From Choristoneura fumiferana (lineage: Eukaryota > Arthropoda > Insecta > Lepidoptera > Tortricidae): a stretch of 64,000 nucleotides of DNA. The translations under genes and the position numbers were made by a program. The stretch's first letter is position 1. Each line of letters begins with the position of its first letter. This document shows positions 33,546-46,269 of the stretch, piece by piece. The stretch spans positions 5,599,686-5,663,685 of the forward strand of contig NC_133481.1 in the NCBI RefSeq assembly GCF_025370935.1, given 5' to 3'. The notes below the pieces were generated by a model that saw only the letters and a program-made list of their open reading frames with translations, was not told the DNA's origin and did not search any database.

Positions 33546-34474
33546 TTGATTGGTGGTGTCATCTACCCTACTGAGATAGGATTATTCTGTATTCAAGTAA
33601 AAAGTCGACTGTGCAAGGTATTCCTACAATATTTTAAACATATTTTGAGCGGTTTTGTAAACAAGGTATCACACGCAGCTCAAGGGAAATTATTCTTGAG
33701 GGATCGGCCCGGGACGCGTACCATATTACCTGTTACCAATTTCCACGACAAAATACTTCATTTGAGCCTTAAAGAAGGCATATATCAGTTTTTCAGTTCG
33801 ATTATCAAGAAATACTTATTGGGTGGGTGCGTAGAATAACTCTTACGAGTATTTCAACTCTTTATTGTGCAAAAGAAAATAAACAAAATACAATTGACAA
33901 GATAGTTACTTGTGCAAATAATAAGTATATTCGGGATCTATACAATTTTCCGAGACAAGAACCTATCCTACATTCTTCTCAGGGTCTCCAACGATGCTCA
34001 ACTCATGAATTATTACAATAAAAAACTTTTTCATGGAACGCGTAATTGATACCCAAAAAACAAGCAAACAACACTGTGACAGTATGAAGTAGGATGATTG
34101 AAAATTTTCATTATTATGTTTTTTTGGATATTTTCTTTTCTCGTGTCCAATAACCTGAGATATTTGTCTTAGGCTATATTTAAAATACTTTCAGTATTAA
34201 GTAAAACGAAACTAGCTTGCTGACAGAGGCTCGGCTTGCATCGCCTTTGAGCTGCTACCTAGACTTCAGCGGAATCAAGTGCGTTTGAGATTGTAGAACA
34301 ATATAAACAAAGTAGCTTCTCTTAATTGAAATCCCACGCTGGTTAGTTTAGTGTGGAGCTCCTAGCGATTGCAAACTGAGTCGGGCATCATTTACATAGG
34401 TATGGCCTTCCTAATTGCTAGGGAAAGGGACTACTTGACATCGCATAGCCGATTCGGATTTATCAAACCGATCC

Positions 34475-34690
34475 TTTTTAGGGTTCCGTACCCAAAGGGT
34501 GCCAATGGGACCCTATTACTGAGACTCCGCTGTCTGTCCGTCTGTCACAGGGCTCTATCTCTTAAGCCGTAAAAGTTAGACACTTGAAATTTTCACAGAT
34601 TATGTATTACTGTGGCCGCTATAACAACAAATACTAAAAATAAAGTAAAGTTAAATTAAAGGGGGTCGTCATACAAGAAACGTGTTTTCA
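34475..34690 (+). mobile_element. Lepidopteran 'ggttccgtaccc' repeat, 5' part
   Basis: TAGGGTTCCGTACCCAAAGG, GGGACCCTATTACTGAGAC, CTGTCTGTCCGTCTGTCACA and ACAACAAATACTAAAAATAA in the same order as at 59838-60225. The 3' half is replaced by other sequence. Confidence 0.7.
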
Positions 34691-35169
34691 GCGTTTTTTG
34701 GTTGCTAGACGTTTTTAGCCGTTGCTAAGGCGACCTATTTCGGTTGAATATTTACCTTTTAAATTTGCGATTTTAATGATGTTTTATAAAAGCTTCGATA
34801 ATATAATATAGTGACTGTCTGATTGTGTGGTTTATTCGTTTTTGTGCAAAATTAATAAAGCAATTTATGAATCACAAACCTCAATGAAGCCAGCAACTTT
34901 GATAAAGCGTATAATCACTATGTTTACGTATTGTTTTTTACACAAAAAAACATACTAAGTATTTAACACTATTTACAAGATTTATAATACAGTTTAAAAT
35001 TTATTCACACTAGTCGAGCTTCTTATCATTTAATTACACAACATACGAAGTCCACTGAATTTCCCGCGAATGAACCAAACTGACAGCTAATTTTTTTTCT
35101 GCTGCTGCGCATGCCAAGAGTCTGAAGCACTATTCAGCCTCCGAGAGGGCGATAGCCAAAGAGGATGAG
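34691..35169. other. Spacer, nothing recognised
   Basis: A+T-rich sequence. One short block, AAAGCGTATAATCACTATGTTT (34904-34925), resembles the extreme left end of the insertion at 23135, so the two may share a source. Confidence 0.35.
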
Positions 35170-35660
35170 GATTAAAAATTGATTTTTATTCAAAATACTT
35201 GCACCTAGTGCTTACATTTTGGTGATATTATGTTTTTATTAACATGTAATGAAATGTAACTATTGTTTGGGTGGAATTAATATTTTAACTTAAATTTGAA
35301 GTGGCTATCTTCAACCGATTGAGCTGAAATTTTGCATGCATGTATAAATCCGATGACAATGCAATATTATTATGACGTAGAGCTGATCTGATGATGAAGT
35401 TAGATGTTGGCCATAGGAACTCTGTAATAAAACGACACGACTGCATCAATTTTGGTCTCATTTGATTCGTCTTGACGACTACCTACTTTGGTAACCAGGG
35501 GCAAAAAGTACCGCCAGCAAAAATGCTTGTATTAGAATTTTTTACAAAAAACTATTACAGAAACAGGAGGTGCGGAGTTGCGGCGGAGGAGGTGCGGAAC
35601 CCTTCATGCGCGAGTCGCTCGCACTTGACCGATTTTTTTAAAGTGCCGACGATCAATTGA
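35170..35660 (+). mobile_element. Lepidopteran interspersed repeat ending in ggaaccct…cgcacttgacc
   Basis: Contains TTTATTAACATGTAATGAAA, CATCGGATTT-type blocks (inverse), CGTCTTGACGACTACC and TTTGGTAACCAGGGGCAAAA, and ends GTGCGGAACCCTTCATGCGC then TCGCACTTGACC. The end block is shared with 60176-60225 and (reversed) with 24055-24100. Confidence 0.6.
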
Positions 35661-35703
35661 GACTTGAGAGTGGTTTTGTAATAGAATAATGTACAGATCG
35701 AGG

Positions 35704-35848
35704 GAATAATGTTTTGCCGTCGTATTTTGTCGGAAACGTTCAGATTTTTCTTGCTGTCTCAATTAGCTTCAGTAAACTTTAGTAGGCTAGTTGAGAAAGC
35801 AAGATAAATACGAACGTTTCCGACAAAATACGACGGCAAAACATATTC
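35704..35848. mobile_element. Palindromic MITE
   Basis: GAATAATGTTTTGCCGTCG and TATTTTGTCGGAAACGTTC at the left; the inverse GAACGTTTCCGACAAAATA and CGACGGCAAAACATATTC at the right; about 65 bp between. Confidence 0.85.
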
Positions 35849-36183
35849 ACTACATCGCACTGTAAGTAATGCGCTGTGGAGCGCACTTCTTAGGAACGAT
35901 CAAGCACAACTAGTAAGAAGTGGATTTATGATGACTGCTTTTTGTGTTTGGTTGATCTTGTCTAAGGTACTTTTTAGGGTTTTGTACTCAAAGGGTGACA
36001 AATGTAACCCTATTATACCTAGTGCCATCCACGAAGACGCATGATTTTGTCAAAATTAGCCAATAATGAAATTTGTAGAAAAAAAATGTCTACAAAATAT
36101 TGTAATATTTTATAATTACACATTAATAATATACAAGTTTAAAAAAATAATAAAATATTTACAATTAATCCTTAATGAAATTA

Positions 36184-37160
36184 ATAGTTATTTGTGCAAC
36201 AAGAGAGCAAAGTTGTTTTTTGATGCGAGTGTTGAATTTGAATCCCGAGTAAGCGAAGGATGCTATAATTGAATCACGAGCATCAGCGAGTGATTCTAGG
36301 TTAGAATCCTGAGAGCAGAAAGGGATTCAAACACACTAGACGCAAAAAAACTTTGGTCTCGTGTGACACATACAATTTTTCACCTCAGCAGCGAGAACAT
36401 AATTTAAATGTAACATAAGAATAAAACCACATATACCTACCTGTTTACAAAACAACCACAATTTTTTAAATATGATCCGAGTATTAAGAAACAAATATAA
36501 TAATCACATTTAAAACCCTTCCCATCTTTCAAAAGTCACCACAAAGTTAAGAACAATACAAATCTCATAGGAACCTACCTACTCATAACATGCATTGTAA
36601 TTTAAACCTAGAACTTCTTGTAAAATATGTCATACCTACTTATTTTTTAATACCGCAAAAAGCCTCAACTTTGGGTCATTAAAAAGGTTGAACAATAAAC
36701 GAAATGATGATGCCAGATGATGGTGAAATATGTGAACCAATATTGTCTTTTAATTAACACCTCTTGTACCATATTTCAAGCGAAATAAAGTTATTTGTAT
36801 TTGTATTTGTATTTTTGTATTTGAACGTATAATTAATTATAAATGTTATTAAACATTTAAATATGAGTTTATTAAGATTTAGATTTCTATTACGTAAACA
36901 AATAGATTTGTTACAAATTCATTCAATTTGACAAATATTTATTACAACTGTAGAGGCAGTAAACGGAATTCTTTTATAAAAAAAAAACAACAAGAGAAGC
37001 GGCTTTCGTGCAACGAGGTTGCATACTTTATTAAAAGATCGGGAAAATTTACATTTTGGAAATATTTCGTTGTCATGTATTTTTTTAGGTATAGATATAT
37101 TTTTAAAACCGTACATTTAATTTAAGATTGTGATCAACACATTTTATCCTAATGAACGCT
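36184..37160 (-). mobile_element. Dispersed repeat family X, third copy (inverted)
   Basis: Inverse of 17971-18800: starts ATAGTTATTTGTGCAACAAG and ends near AAGATTGTGATCAACACATT. More diverged than the two haplotype copies are from each other, so it is an independent insertion. Split by a LINE-tail insertion at 36701-36826. Confidence 0.75.
36701..36826 (+). mobile_element. Short LINE-tail insertion
   Basis: Absent from the equivalent point in the other two family-X copies. It ends GCGAAATAAAGTTATTTG followed by TATTTG repeats: an AATAAA-like signal with a simple tail, as left by a severely 5'-truncated non-LTR element. Confidence 0.65.
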
Positions 37161-37469
37161 TTTTTTCTCTGACGTCCAAAAGTCCGACCACGAAAAACAA
37201 AAGAATGCAAAAATCAATACTTGTAACTACTTATTCGAAATACGAAGCTGCCAGTAACAGATTAAGAAGATTACGTCAAAAAAAGGTTACATTGTAATAA
37301 GAACCACGGCACGCGTCATCGTGAATGACTATACCTATATATGTCGCTACATAGTCTGTTTGTCTGTCACAGGACTGTGTCTCAAGAACCTAAGTAAATA
37401 AATCTGAAACTAAGAAATAATTTGTATTTCTATTGACACTATTAAAAAAACTTTTTAAATTAATAATTA

Positions 37470-37540
37470 AGAGGTGTCGAAAACCTTTGGGGAGGCCTAT
37501 GTCCAACAGTGGACGTCTTCGGCTGAATGATGATGATGAA
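37470..37540 (+). mobile_element. RTE-type LINE 3' end fragment
   Basis: GGGGAGGCCTATGTCCAACA then GTGGACGTCTTCGGCTGA and a (GAT)n tail. The same tail, reversed, terminates the RTE remnant at 52403. Confidence 0.7.
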
Positions 37541-37722
37541 AACCACCTACATGAAATGACCTCACGCTGGACTTTTATAGGAAGGTGTAGGTACGACAGT
37601 TTATAGCGCTTATTACATAAATACCTATTTATGAAAGAGGTACCTACCTACGAAGTTGTACGAAACGGAACCCTCGGTGCGCTGTTGATACCTTTACATA
37701 AACAACACACCTACAACATACT

Positions 37723-37843
37723 TACGGTCACGATCGTTAATTTGGGACCCATTTCGTAAAAAAGTCATTTGAATTGTCATACAAAATGATAAATGACAGA
37801 TATTCGATCTTAAGTAGGTTCCATATTAACGATCGTGACTGTA
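37723..37843. mobile_element. MITE, 19-bp TIR
   Basis: TACGGTCACGATCGTTAAT at the left and ATTAACGATCGTGACTGTA at the right, 121 bp. Begins and ends with TA. Confidence 0.8.
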
Positions 37844-38532
37844 CTTACCTATACATATGCAATAGCTATATATATACTTTGTGCTCCATTTTATTTTTAT
37901 ATAGCTAAACAAGTAAATCAATATGGAGTAACCTTCAAGATAGCGAAAAGGCCGTTCATGTCTGCCACTTAGGGTAAATTAGTGGTCGTTTAGGAAAAGT
38001 GACCTAATATTATTACAGTAGTACAATAACCCCCCAAAGCGAGTGGAATACTTAAACGCCTAGACCGTGTGCGAAATACTAGGTGGGGGTAATGAAATCT
38101 ATCACAGGCGCTCATAGTGGCCAAAAGTAGAAATAATGTAGGCTCTGTCATATCTCATCTCATTAACAAAGCAATTACCTACACTATACTACCTAATTTT
38201 AGTAAGAGATGTTTGTCTTATGATGCGAGCTTGAATTATTGAACACTGTCCCTGTTTTGTTCTTCATTCCTCTACATCCCGGACATGTCCAACAGATACC
38301 AACAATTTTCCTTTTGAAACGGTTTGTGGTTGAAATTTAAATTGTGAGTAATACTCACAAACCCGGACCTTCAAGATGATATCGATTTCGATCTGAATAC
38401 ACAGATTTCTAACATTTAATTTTTAAAGTTAACTTGTATAGCGTACTAGGTTGTGATAGTTTGCTTTTAAATTTATTCTACTTATATACAGTTATTTATA
38501 GCACTAACAGTCTCTAAGCTAAAGCCGCAAAT
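37844..38532. other. Spacer, nothing recognised
   Basis: Unique-looking A+T-rich sequence with no supported gene. A reversed fragment of the ggttccg family follows at 38533-38600. Confidence 0.35.
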
Positions 38533-38844
38533 AGACGGACGGACGGACATGACGAAACTAAAAGAGTTCCTTATACGACTACGCAACCCCAAAAATAAGT
38601 CCTCTCCTCTAAACTCCGTAACTTAGTTCTATGGTCTTTATCACCAGCCGGAGGATGTCCACTGTTAAATGAAGGCTTCCCATTTGAATCCTCTATTCAA
38701 TGGTCTTATGTAGGTACGATGGATCCGAACATGCGTTCGCACCTCTTTCGGCTAACACCACGTAGAAACTTACACACAAAAGCGAAAAAAAATATATAGC
38801 GAATTTGAAGTTCTGAACCCTTACTAGACTCGCTTGGGAACTAA

Positions 38845-39050
38845 CCAGCGCAGCGCCATCAGTACGGGCACCGACTCATTTACCGACCTTGGGCTTCATG
38901 ACAAGAAAATGTGTACGCGCAATGACTCATTTACCGACCACGGGTTTCATGACAAGCACATTAAGGTCGAGGGTTTTATTTGGGGGGTTGCAACCAAGGT
39001 AGCCTGCATGTTACGACACTGTTTACGAGCAAGTGTGATGAAAACTAAAT
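38845..39050 (-). repeat. Dispersed module with an internal duplication (copy 1)
   Basis: Carries GACTCATTTACCGACC twice, each followed by a GGGYTTCATGACAAG block, then GGGGGGTTGCAACCAAGGTA and GAGCAAGTGTGATGAAAA. The same structure is at 55229-55440. The 73-codon ORF over it is a by-product. Confidence 0.7.
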
Positions 39051-42000
39051 TGTAGTATCAGCTCGTGACATTTAAAAGATCTTTTATAAATACGTACTTA
39101 AATGCTAAATAAATATTAAAATGAAACGTTTTAATATTGTAGGCGAATTCTACTCCACTTTTTCAGGCTTAAATAAATGAGATTCAATTAAACTAAGGCT
39201 AACCTTTGCGTAATAATATAATAATATTAAAAAAAAACTATTCACGTGGCCTACTAACCATTTTAAATGAAAGCAGTATAGTGTTCGGCAAAACTACTGG
39301 GGCTAAATTGCCTGCCAGCTTCAGTTTTAATTCGAAAATTGATCGGCTCAGCTTCACAAACAGTAAATTTATATGTGGGTAAAGAACCTTAGTTCCGCAA
39401 AATCTTAAAAATACAAAACAGCGTTATTTTTAGCCGTGAATGTACAAGTAAGAGGCATTTCTAATTTTGCCGAAGAACAAAAGCAATTTTGTAGCAGTTG
39501 TTAGGTACAACTCGGCGCCACAGCGCGTTCGTGTAGATGTCTAATCTGGAAACAACTTACACATAAAACTAAGTTTAACCTAGTTCCAGGTGAAATGGCC
39601 TTTTGTAAATTACTTATCTGAGCTTATTAGAGGAATTCCAATGTAGCAGATACTGCAAAGACTGGCGATACTTACTTAATTAATGTTTATTTTAATGAAC
39701 ATTCGCGCCAATGGTTGCGATAGCCACGACTGGAATTTTTGTGTAGCGCATATCCTTTTAGAAAACAAAAAATATAAAAACCAAGTCAAAGTAGTTTCGC
39801 TAGCACATATAGTTTCGCTAGCACATAGCAACAAACAAGAGCATTCATAGCATTAGATACATATTATTTATTAAACTTCAAGTCTACTAGAAATATAACA
39901 TGAATCTCATTGTCTGTATTGAAATGTCTCGGAGTAGTAGGTAGGTATTACTAACGTTTATTCACAAGGAGGCTTGGTTACGATAGTCAAATCCAAAAAA
40001 ATATTCGGGATTTTTGCTTCGTTCCCCTGGGCGACGCGGCTTTCGACGAATATCTATTCACACATCACACGTACGTGCTACTTAACTTAACAAAGTAAAT
40101 GTACGGAGACTGACAAGATATTATTCTCAGGTTTGCATGACTTATATAACATTTAATGCTTTTATTTAATATTCATTTCGGAACATATTTTTAGGGCGAT
40201 ATATTTTAACTATTTTAGTTTAAATATTGTCAAAGTGGAAAAGCAACGTAAAGTGTATCCCTCAAAGCGAAAGCTGGAGCAAACATTATGCTTTTGGTTT
40301 TATAGTGGTTTAATGGCTCAAAGTAAATAAATATGTAGTTTTTGCGATTCAGTATAAATAATAATTTTATGGAAATTTTAAAATCTAAATAAAACATAAA
40401 ACTTGCAGACGAAAGCTCATAAAACGATGCGATTGTGTACGTATTCGACCTGCACCGTACAGACGGTTCGGTCTTTATTAGCATGGCCACGAAAAAGCAG
40501 ACGTCACTTTGATATTTCAGATACCGACTAAGATAGCTGGCTGTTGAACTCGATCGTTCAATATCATGGAATCGTAAAGGAAACGTAGTCAAATCGACAC
40601 CGGTGCCGGTTTACTTGCTGGGATTCCCGCGATTTATGAGGCAATATGTTTAACGTCTACTACGGGAACCCTCTCCGAACATAACGGGGGTAGTTACGTA
40701 AACAGATTGCCCGCCACTCGCGGGCCGACGCTCTAGATATCGGCCTACGAAAGAGCCGTACACTCACAACTTTTGTACCAAATCGACGGCGACGTTTTGC
40801 TCTTCGTAAAACTCTCTGCATACGAATAGGCAGCGACGACGCCGTGCGAGGATGCCTAATACTTACTATACAGATTTATGTATCGTGATTCCGCCCAGCT
40901 AGGTTTTATTGTATCGCACTTGTTCCTCGTTAGGCTAACTTTTGGAATTTTATTTAAGCTTTTTAAACGAAATGTGCCAGACTTTTCTTTAGTTTACGCT
41001 ATGTTTACACGAAACGCTTTTATCTTTTAAATAGGCATTCAACTCTACAATCGAGTGAATGCCTTTGTACATTTGCTTGTGTAGGTTATGTGGTCTAATC
41101 ATTCAATGGTTTAAAGAAAGATTTTAATCAACTTAATGCCCCGAAATAATAGGCTTAACCTAACCGTAATCCTTATCTAAAAGAAAATTGATCGGTAATT
41201 AACTTATAGATAATGAATTAATGACTGTCATATTGTCAATCAATCATATCATACATACATATATTGTACAATCTATGGACCCTGGTCTGCAATAAACGTT
41301 TATTATTATTATAATTATATTGTGAGAATCAAAACACAATTATTTTTCCGACTCATTTCAACCCGGACAACCTACTTACGCGCGCCAGTTCCGGTGCTTG
41401 TCATCATAATAATGTGCCTCTAATAAATAGGGCACTGCTAGGTATGCATAAGTAAAACGCTATCGATCATAGCGTTCGCGAGGTTCGAAGAAGTGGCTAG
41501 CGTGGCATAGTGTGGTGGCGTGGCCCTTCCAAGCTCTGCGTGTCGTGATTCTTAACATTGATTACGATGTTGCGTGGGTTGCTGCTGGTGACGTTGCTCT
41601 AGGAGCACCAGTGATGTTTATATTTAAAGGTCTTATAATTACAGGTAATTTTAATGATACGGTCCACATCATTGGAAGAGCTGGTAGCCGGGCCAATGTT
41701 ATTGAATAGCGTTCACGTACCAGGAAGCAAGCAAGAACTCATTTATAACATTACAAACAATTTTGTCTGGCAAAAGGAGTGGACTGAGCATTTGCTAGTA
41801 GTCCGAAGGCACACCGTGGGTAGGTATACGTCCAGCAGTGAACGATGTTCAGCTAACGAAAGTAAAGCTGAATTAAATGAAACTAACGAGTAAGTGGGGT
41901 GGTAGATGCGACTTGTTTTATTTGTCTTTGCGTCTCATTTTAATTAGACTCGGAGGAAAACGGTGCTCTGCATGAGCGACAAACAAGAGGAAAGGCGTAT

Positions 42001-42980
42001 GTTAAAAATACTAAATAGACAACACTGCAATACACAAGAAATACATATCCTAAGTTAGAAACTGCATCTAATACTACCAAAATCTGAAGGCTAGATCTAA
42101 ATCAGGTAAGGCTTAAAAGCATTTTAACCGCAGTTTCTTGTGTCATACGGGTACGAATGTCCATGAACTAAACCTAATTTAACGTGCTACTTCGCAACCA
42201 CACACACTAAGTACCTTAAACCACCCATGGTAGTGGTTGGTTTCAGTTTATAGAGATATTCGTCGCTTTTTGTACACACAAGATACAGCGGTTGTGAGCC
42301 TTACCTTAACACTATTGTTAGGGTTTTTACTTTAAGAGGATTGTGTAGCTATAAATTTTCATACAAAAAGCGATAACGTTTTTCGCCCCTTAAATGTAGT
42401 CAAATTTTAATAATTTTTGTATATGTTGTAGATGTATGAAAAACTAAGGCCGTACGTTTTCATTTTAAAGAAATATGGTTTCAAACAAAAGTTATAAGCA
42501 TCTAAATATCTATATTTATGGCTAGAAAAAAAAAGTTAAATACAAATACAAAAAAAGTAAGATATCTTTATATGTAGATTGCTGCGTTGTATGTTATCTT
42601 AGTGTCTATGAAGACCTTCTTTGTCTGATAGGTACGCCTGGAGGTATAAAAGTTGAGTTACGAGTACCTAATATCAACAACTAATGAACCTTTTCCAAAA
42701 TGTACCTACATTAATTCTTTAAAGTGCAATCAACCTCCTTCAGGTAATCGCTTTCTTCACTTCAGTGTCGATCAAAAAAGGCATGAAGATCTGATTGACA
42801 CAACCTCCTTAAATTTCCGTGTTCTTATTTATAACTGACGTATTTGTAGATAACTGGCCAACTCTCGTATGTAAATTCAGCCGCTTTTTAACAGGTTCCC
42901 TGTCCCGAAGCAATGTGCACCGTTCTTTTGACACGTCCCCATAGTAATATACTCGTAAAGTAATGTAAGATCCCCAATGT
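39051..42980. other. Large stretch with no supported gene
   Basis: Mostly A+T-rich, unique-looking DNA. Includes a tandem 18-bp duplication at 39792-39827 (TAGTTTCGCTAGCACATA twice), a GC-richer non-repetitive patch at 40540-40880, and ORFs of 65-120 codons (for example minus 40230-40592 and plus 41512-41709) with no recognisable domain. Confidence 0.4.
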
Positions 42981-43293
42981 GAGGCACTTGTCCCACCGCC
43001 AACGATGAGCGAGAAGCGAGTAGAGCGAGTAACTAACTAGCTAACATCGCTGAGCGAGTATCGCTGAGCTATAGTATCGCTGAGCTAGCTTTATAGCTCA
43101 GCGCAGCGAGTTTTATAGCTCTTGTCGTTGTAAGTGCGAGTTCTCGCCGGCAGTGTGAACAGCCAGCGATCAACTATTCATATATGTGTCTCTTTTACTC
43201 ACACAGGATTTTTTATATTTTGTTCGTTTCTTGAGCGAGAAAATAGTCGATAGCCAATAGTTTCCTCGCCGGCGGTGAGACAACTGCCTAATG
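42981..43293. mobile_element. TIR element with GAGCGAG-rich interior
   Basis: AGGCACTTGTCCCACCGCC at the left and, inverted, GGCGGTGAGACAACTGCCT at the right. The interior has repeated ATCGCTGAGC/GAGCGAGTA units and GTTCTCGCCGGC. No coding content. Confidence 0.75.
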
Positions 43294-43467
43294 TCCCCAT
43301 AGTACAGTAATAGTTAAAGAATAAAAATAAAATATGTAGATTGACGCTTGGGAAAAAAAGTAGGTACTAGCCGTCCATCTGGTTGAAATGTCTGGTTTGT
43401 TGGTTGGTAATAGAGGATAAAATTTCTTATTTATTGAAATAACAACTGCATTATTTACCTACATCAC

Positions 43468-43536
43468 TGACCATGAGGCACATGTACCTCATGGACGTAC
43501 CAGTAAAGTCACGCATGAGTCACATGTGCCTCATGA
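43468..43536. repeat. Hairpin with duplicated CATGAGGCACATGT arms
   Basis: CATGAGGCACATGT on the left and ACATGTGCCTCATG on the right are exact inverses. The internal TACCTCATGGACG adds a third half-arm. Confidence 0.7.
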
Positions 43537-44231
43537 TAGTGTAAGTTTTTTAAATTATTATATTGTGTTATTATTAAGATTTGTATTTTTTGTACATAAT
43601 ATTATAAGTTTACTCGCTTCTGGACGTTTTGGCCTTCACTGTTAGTCCACAACATAATCTTTTTTTATAAATAAATAGATGAACTAAAAACAATTACTCT
43701 GCTCACGAATGAGCAGTCTCACATCTCAGTTTAAAAATTAATTAACATTAATTGAAAGTACCTAGAAAGATACATATCAAACAGTTCCCTAATGAAAATT
43801 CAGACAAGTTCAAAAAGAAAATGGTACCAGTGCTGTGTTGAATAATAAAATGGTTATGCTTCATGAAATACTAAAGGTTGTAAAAATGTATCTCTCCGTC
43901 TCTTCTCTAAAGGTCTCATTATCTTAATTTGAATATTTTTACAAATATAATTAGCAAAAAAAAGGTACAAAACGAATAGCACGAATGGACGCAACTCAAC
44001 CTGTCGCTCGTCCATCCTTTTCTAATTAAACACACACGAGTACGAGGGCGAATTTCCTTACCAATCAGAAACAAGATTGCATTATACCTACATGTTTGTA
44101 TATTTTCTTATAGATGTCACTGCCCAGATGCATTTCTAAGTTTGACCAGACGAATTTGTAAAGTACATTTTTTTTTTTGGATTAACTAATAGCAATTGTC
44201 CATAATCGATTGGTTCATGGTAAAATGACAT

Positions 44232-44274
44232 AGGTACACCCGCCGTCCGACAGTCAGGATGGCGGGTGTACCTC
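44232..44274. repeat. Short hairpin
   Basis: AGGTACACCCGCC and GGCGGGTGTACCT face each other across about 16 bases. Confidence 0.75.
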
Positions 44275-44699
44275 CACATTGTAATAACACGTCGTGTGGT
44301 CGTATGTAACACGGCTAAACAATAAAGTTTATTCTATTCTCTTCTAACTTCATGTACGGAGTGGTAGAATTATTTTTAAAGTAGGTACTAAACAGTACAT
44401 GGTTGTTTTTTATATTTGTAAAGGTAAACCCGCCATTCTGGCTCTCGCGAACGATAGACCTCCAGTTTACAAGTCCTATACCGCTGAACCACTATGCTGA
44501 TGACAGACAATTGAAATTACCAATCTTATTGCGCATGAACTTCTTACTCAAACTATTATAATTCTAAAACGCGCGTTTTCTCCGATATAGGACCAAGCTA
44601 GATCGATTTCTCGCTCCCGAAAGCCCTCACATACCAAATTTCGTCGAAATCGTTACAGCCGTTTCCAAGATCCCCGATATAAATAAATATACCTATAAG

Positions 44700-44790
44700 A
44701 ATTTTTATATATGTATGTAAACTCTTTATTGCACATAAAAATAAAAATACAAATACACAGAGAGGAGAACAAAGGCGGAACAGATCCGTT
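44700..44790 (-). mobile_element. Possible retroelement tail
   Basis: AACTCTTTATTGCACATAAA followed by GAGAGGAGAACAAAGGCGGA. Similar TTTATTGTACAAAAGTAAAG and GAAAGGAGCAC blocks occur at 21765 and 30395, and CTCTTTATTGTGCAAAAG at 33859. On the minus strand AATAAAG reads as a polyadenylation signal. Confidence 0.4.
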
Positions 44791-45500
44791 TAAAAAGATA
44801 ACATATTATTTTATATTTATTTAATTATTAGGGGAATCACGAAAACGGCGTTCGTTATTTCAATGGTTTAGTTAGTACATAGAAACGCGTGTTTTCGAGT
44901 TTTAGCAGAAAAAAGAATTCCGAGCATAGCTTTGGCTACCCAAGTACTGTGCTGGGCATAAGTGCCTTCTGAAAACAGTTAAAATACTTGACTAATGCCT
45001 TAGACTACGAGTAGGAACTCGAGCTAATGGCACCACGAGCGTACCCCAATTAAATTTCCTAGAAAACTGCGTAGGTCGCCCCTTTAAAACACACTTTTAT
45101 TAGCTTTGCTGGTACGTACCTAACTAATTATGCGCTTTGAAAAAGTATTTTAAGTTAAGGTAATTTTTAGCCGCTTTCATAGGTTGGATAGCTTAAAAAA
45201 TATCATATTTTAGTCTTAGCAATTTTTTTTTCATTTAAAGTAGGGTAGAACTACGATATTTTATTTGACAGGCAAAATATTTTGCATAGGCACAAGAAAA
45301 ATATCTACATTTACCAAAATCAACGTTAGGCGCAAGTAAAGTAAGGTAATTTGTACGAATTTTAGCAAGGGCTTTACAAAGTTAAGTGTTAGGTACGGCA
45401 TTTTTGTACGAGCCGAGTCACCTTCAAACAGGGTACCTACCTGCCTAGAGGTACAATAAGAGGTAATGGAACGTTCCTTGCATTGGATTTTTGTATTTAT

Positions 45501-45700
45501 TTCGGGGTTCCGTATCCGAATGGACCCCAAATGGAACCCTATTACTGTCGTTACGCTGTCACGTTTTTCCGTCAGTCTCTCTTTCTGTCACAGGGTTGTA
45601 TCTCAAGAACTGCTACAGATAGTCAGCTGAATTTTATACATAATATTATGTAGTAAAACAAAATAAAAAATCAGGATGTCTCTATTTTAATGTATTTAAA
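45501..45700 (+). mobile_element. Lepidopteran 'ggttccgtatcc' repeat, 5' part
   Basis: GGGGTTCCGTATCCGAATGG, GGAACCCTATTACTGTC and CTTTCTGTCACAGGGTTGTA follow the order of the copies at 34475 and 59838. Confidence 0.6.
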
Positions 45701-45844
45701 CATACAAACGTTAAACTCGGAATACTTACTTAATTATAGAGATAAGAAGCGGTCAAGCGTGAGTCAGTCCTAGGATAAAACAACTTTGTAATTTACCTGA
45801 CACCGGCAATACTAAATAAACTTAAAACGGGTAGCCAGTCTGTT

Positions 45845-46135
45845 GGATAGATATTTAAAATCATCATGGGGTTGTGTGATCAGTGATTCGTTTGCGAATT
45901 ATTCAATTTTAAAGTGCAAATTTTTCATTCGTCCCCCAAACCAAAAGAGACCGTGCGTCCAAAGCTAAACTGTTCATTTCAAAATTAATGTTGGGAGTAA
46001 GTATCAAATTAACAAGGAAAACTATTACGGCTAAGTTTGCTTGAGAATTATTAGTATTTTAAGAGTAAATAGCAGCTTCATTATAAAATATTCCGAACCA
46101 AATACAAAATTCTAAGAAAAATATTACCAAAGGTG
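45845..46135 (+). mobile_element. Internal fragment of the 3705-4340 repeat family
   Basis: Shares TTCAATTTTAAAGTGCAAAT, AACTATTACGGCTAAGTTTG and TTGAGAATTATTAGTATTTT in order with 4025-4270. Both inverted ends are missing. Confidence 0.7.
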
Positions 46136-46269
46136 CATCTTCGTGTGATTTTAACTTTTACCTCTTTATAAAATATATCCCTCCAACACACTCAGAAGAT
46201 GTTCTCTATAATTATAGTTCTATTATATTAACATATTTAGGTATCTTAAATAAAAGCAAAGTTATCATT

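Noticed and set aside
40230..40592. 120-codon minus-strand ORF
   Set aside because: Longest frame in its neighbourhood but low complexity in its second half, with no domain, donor/acceptor or repeat support.
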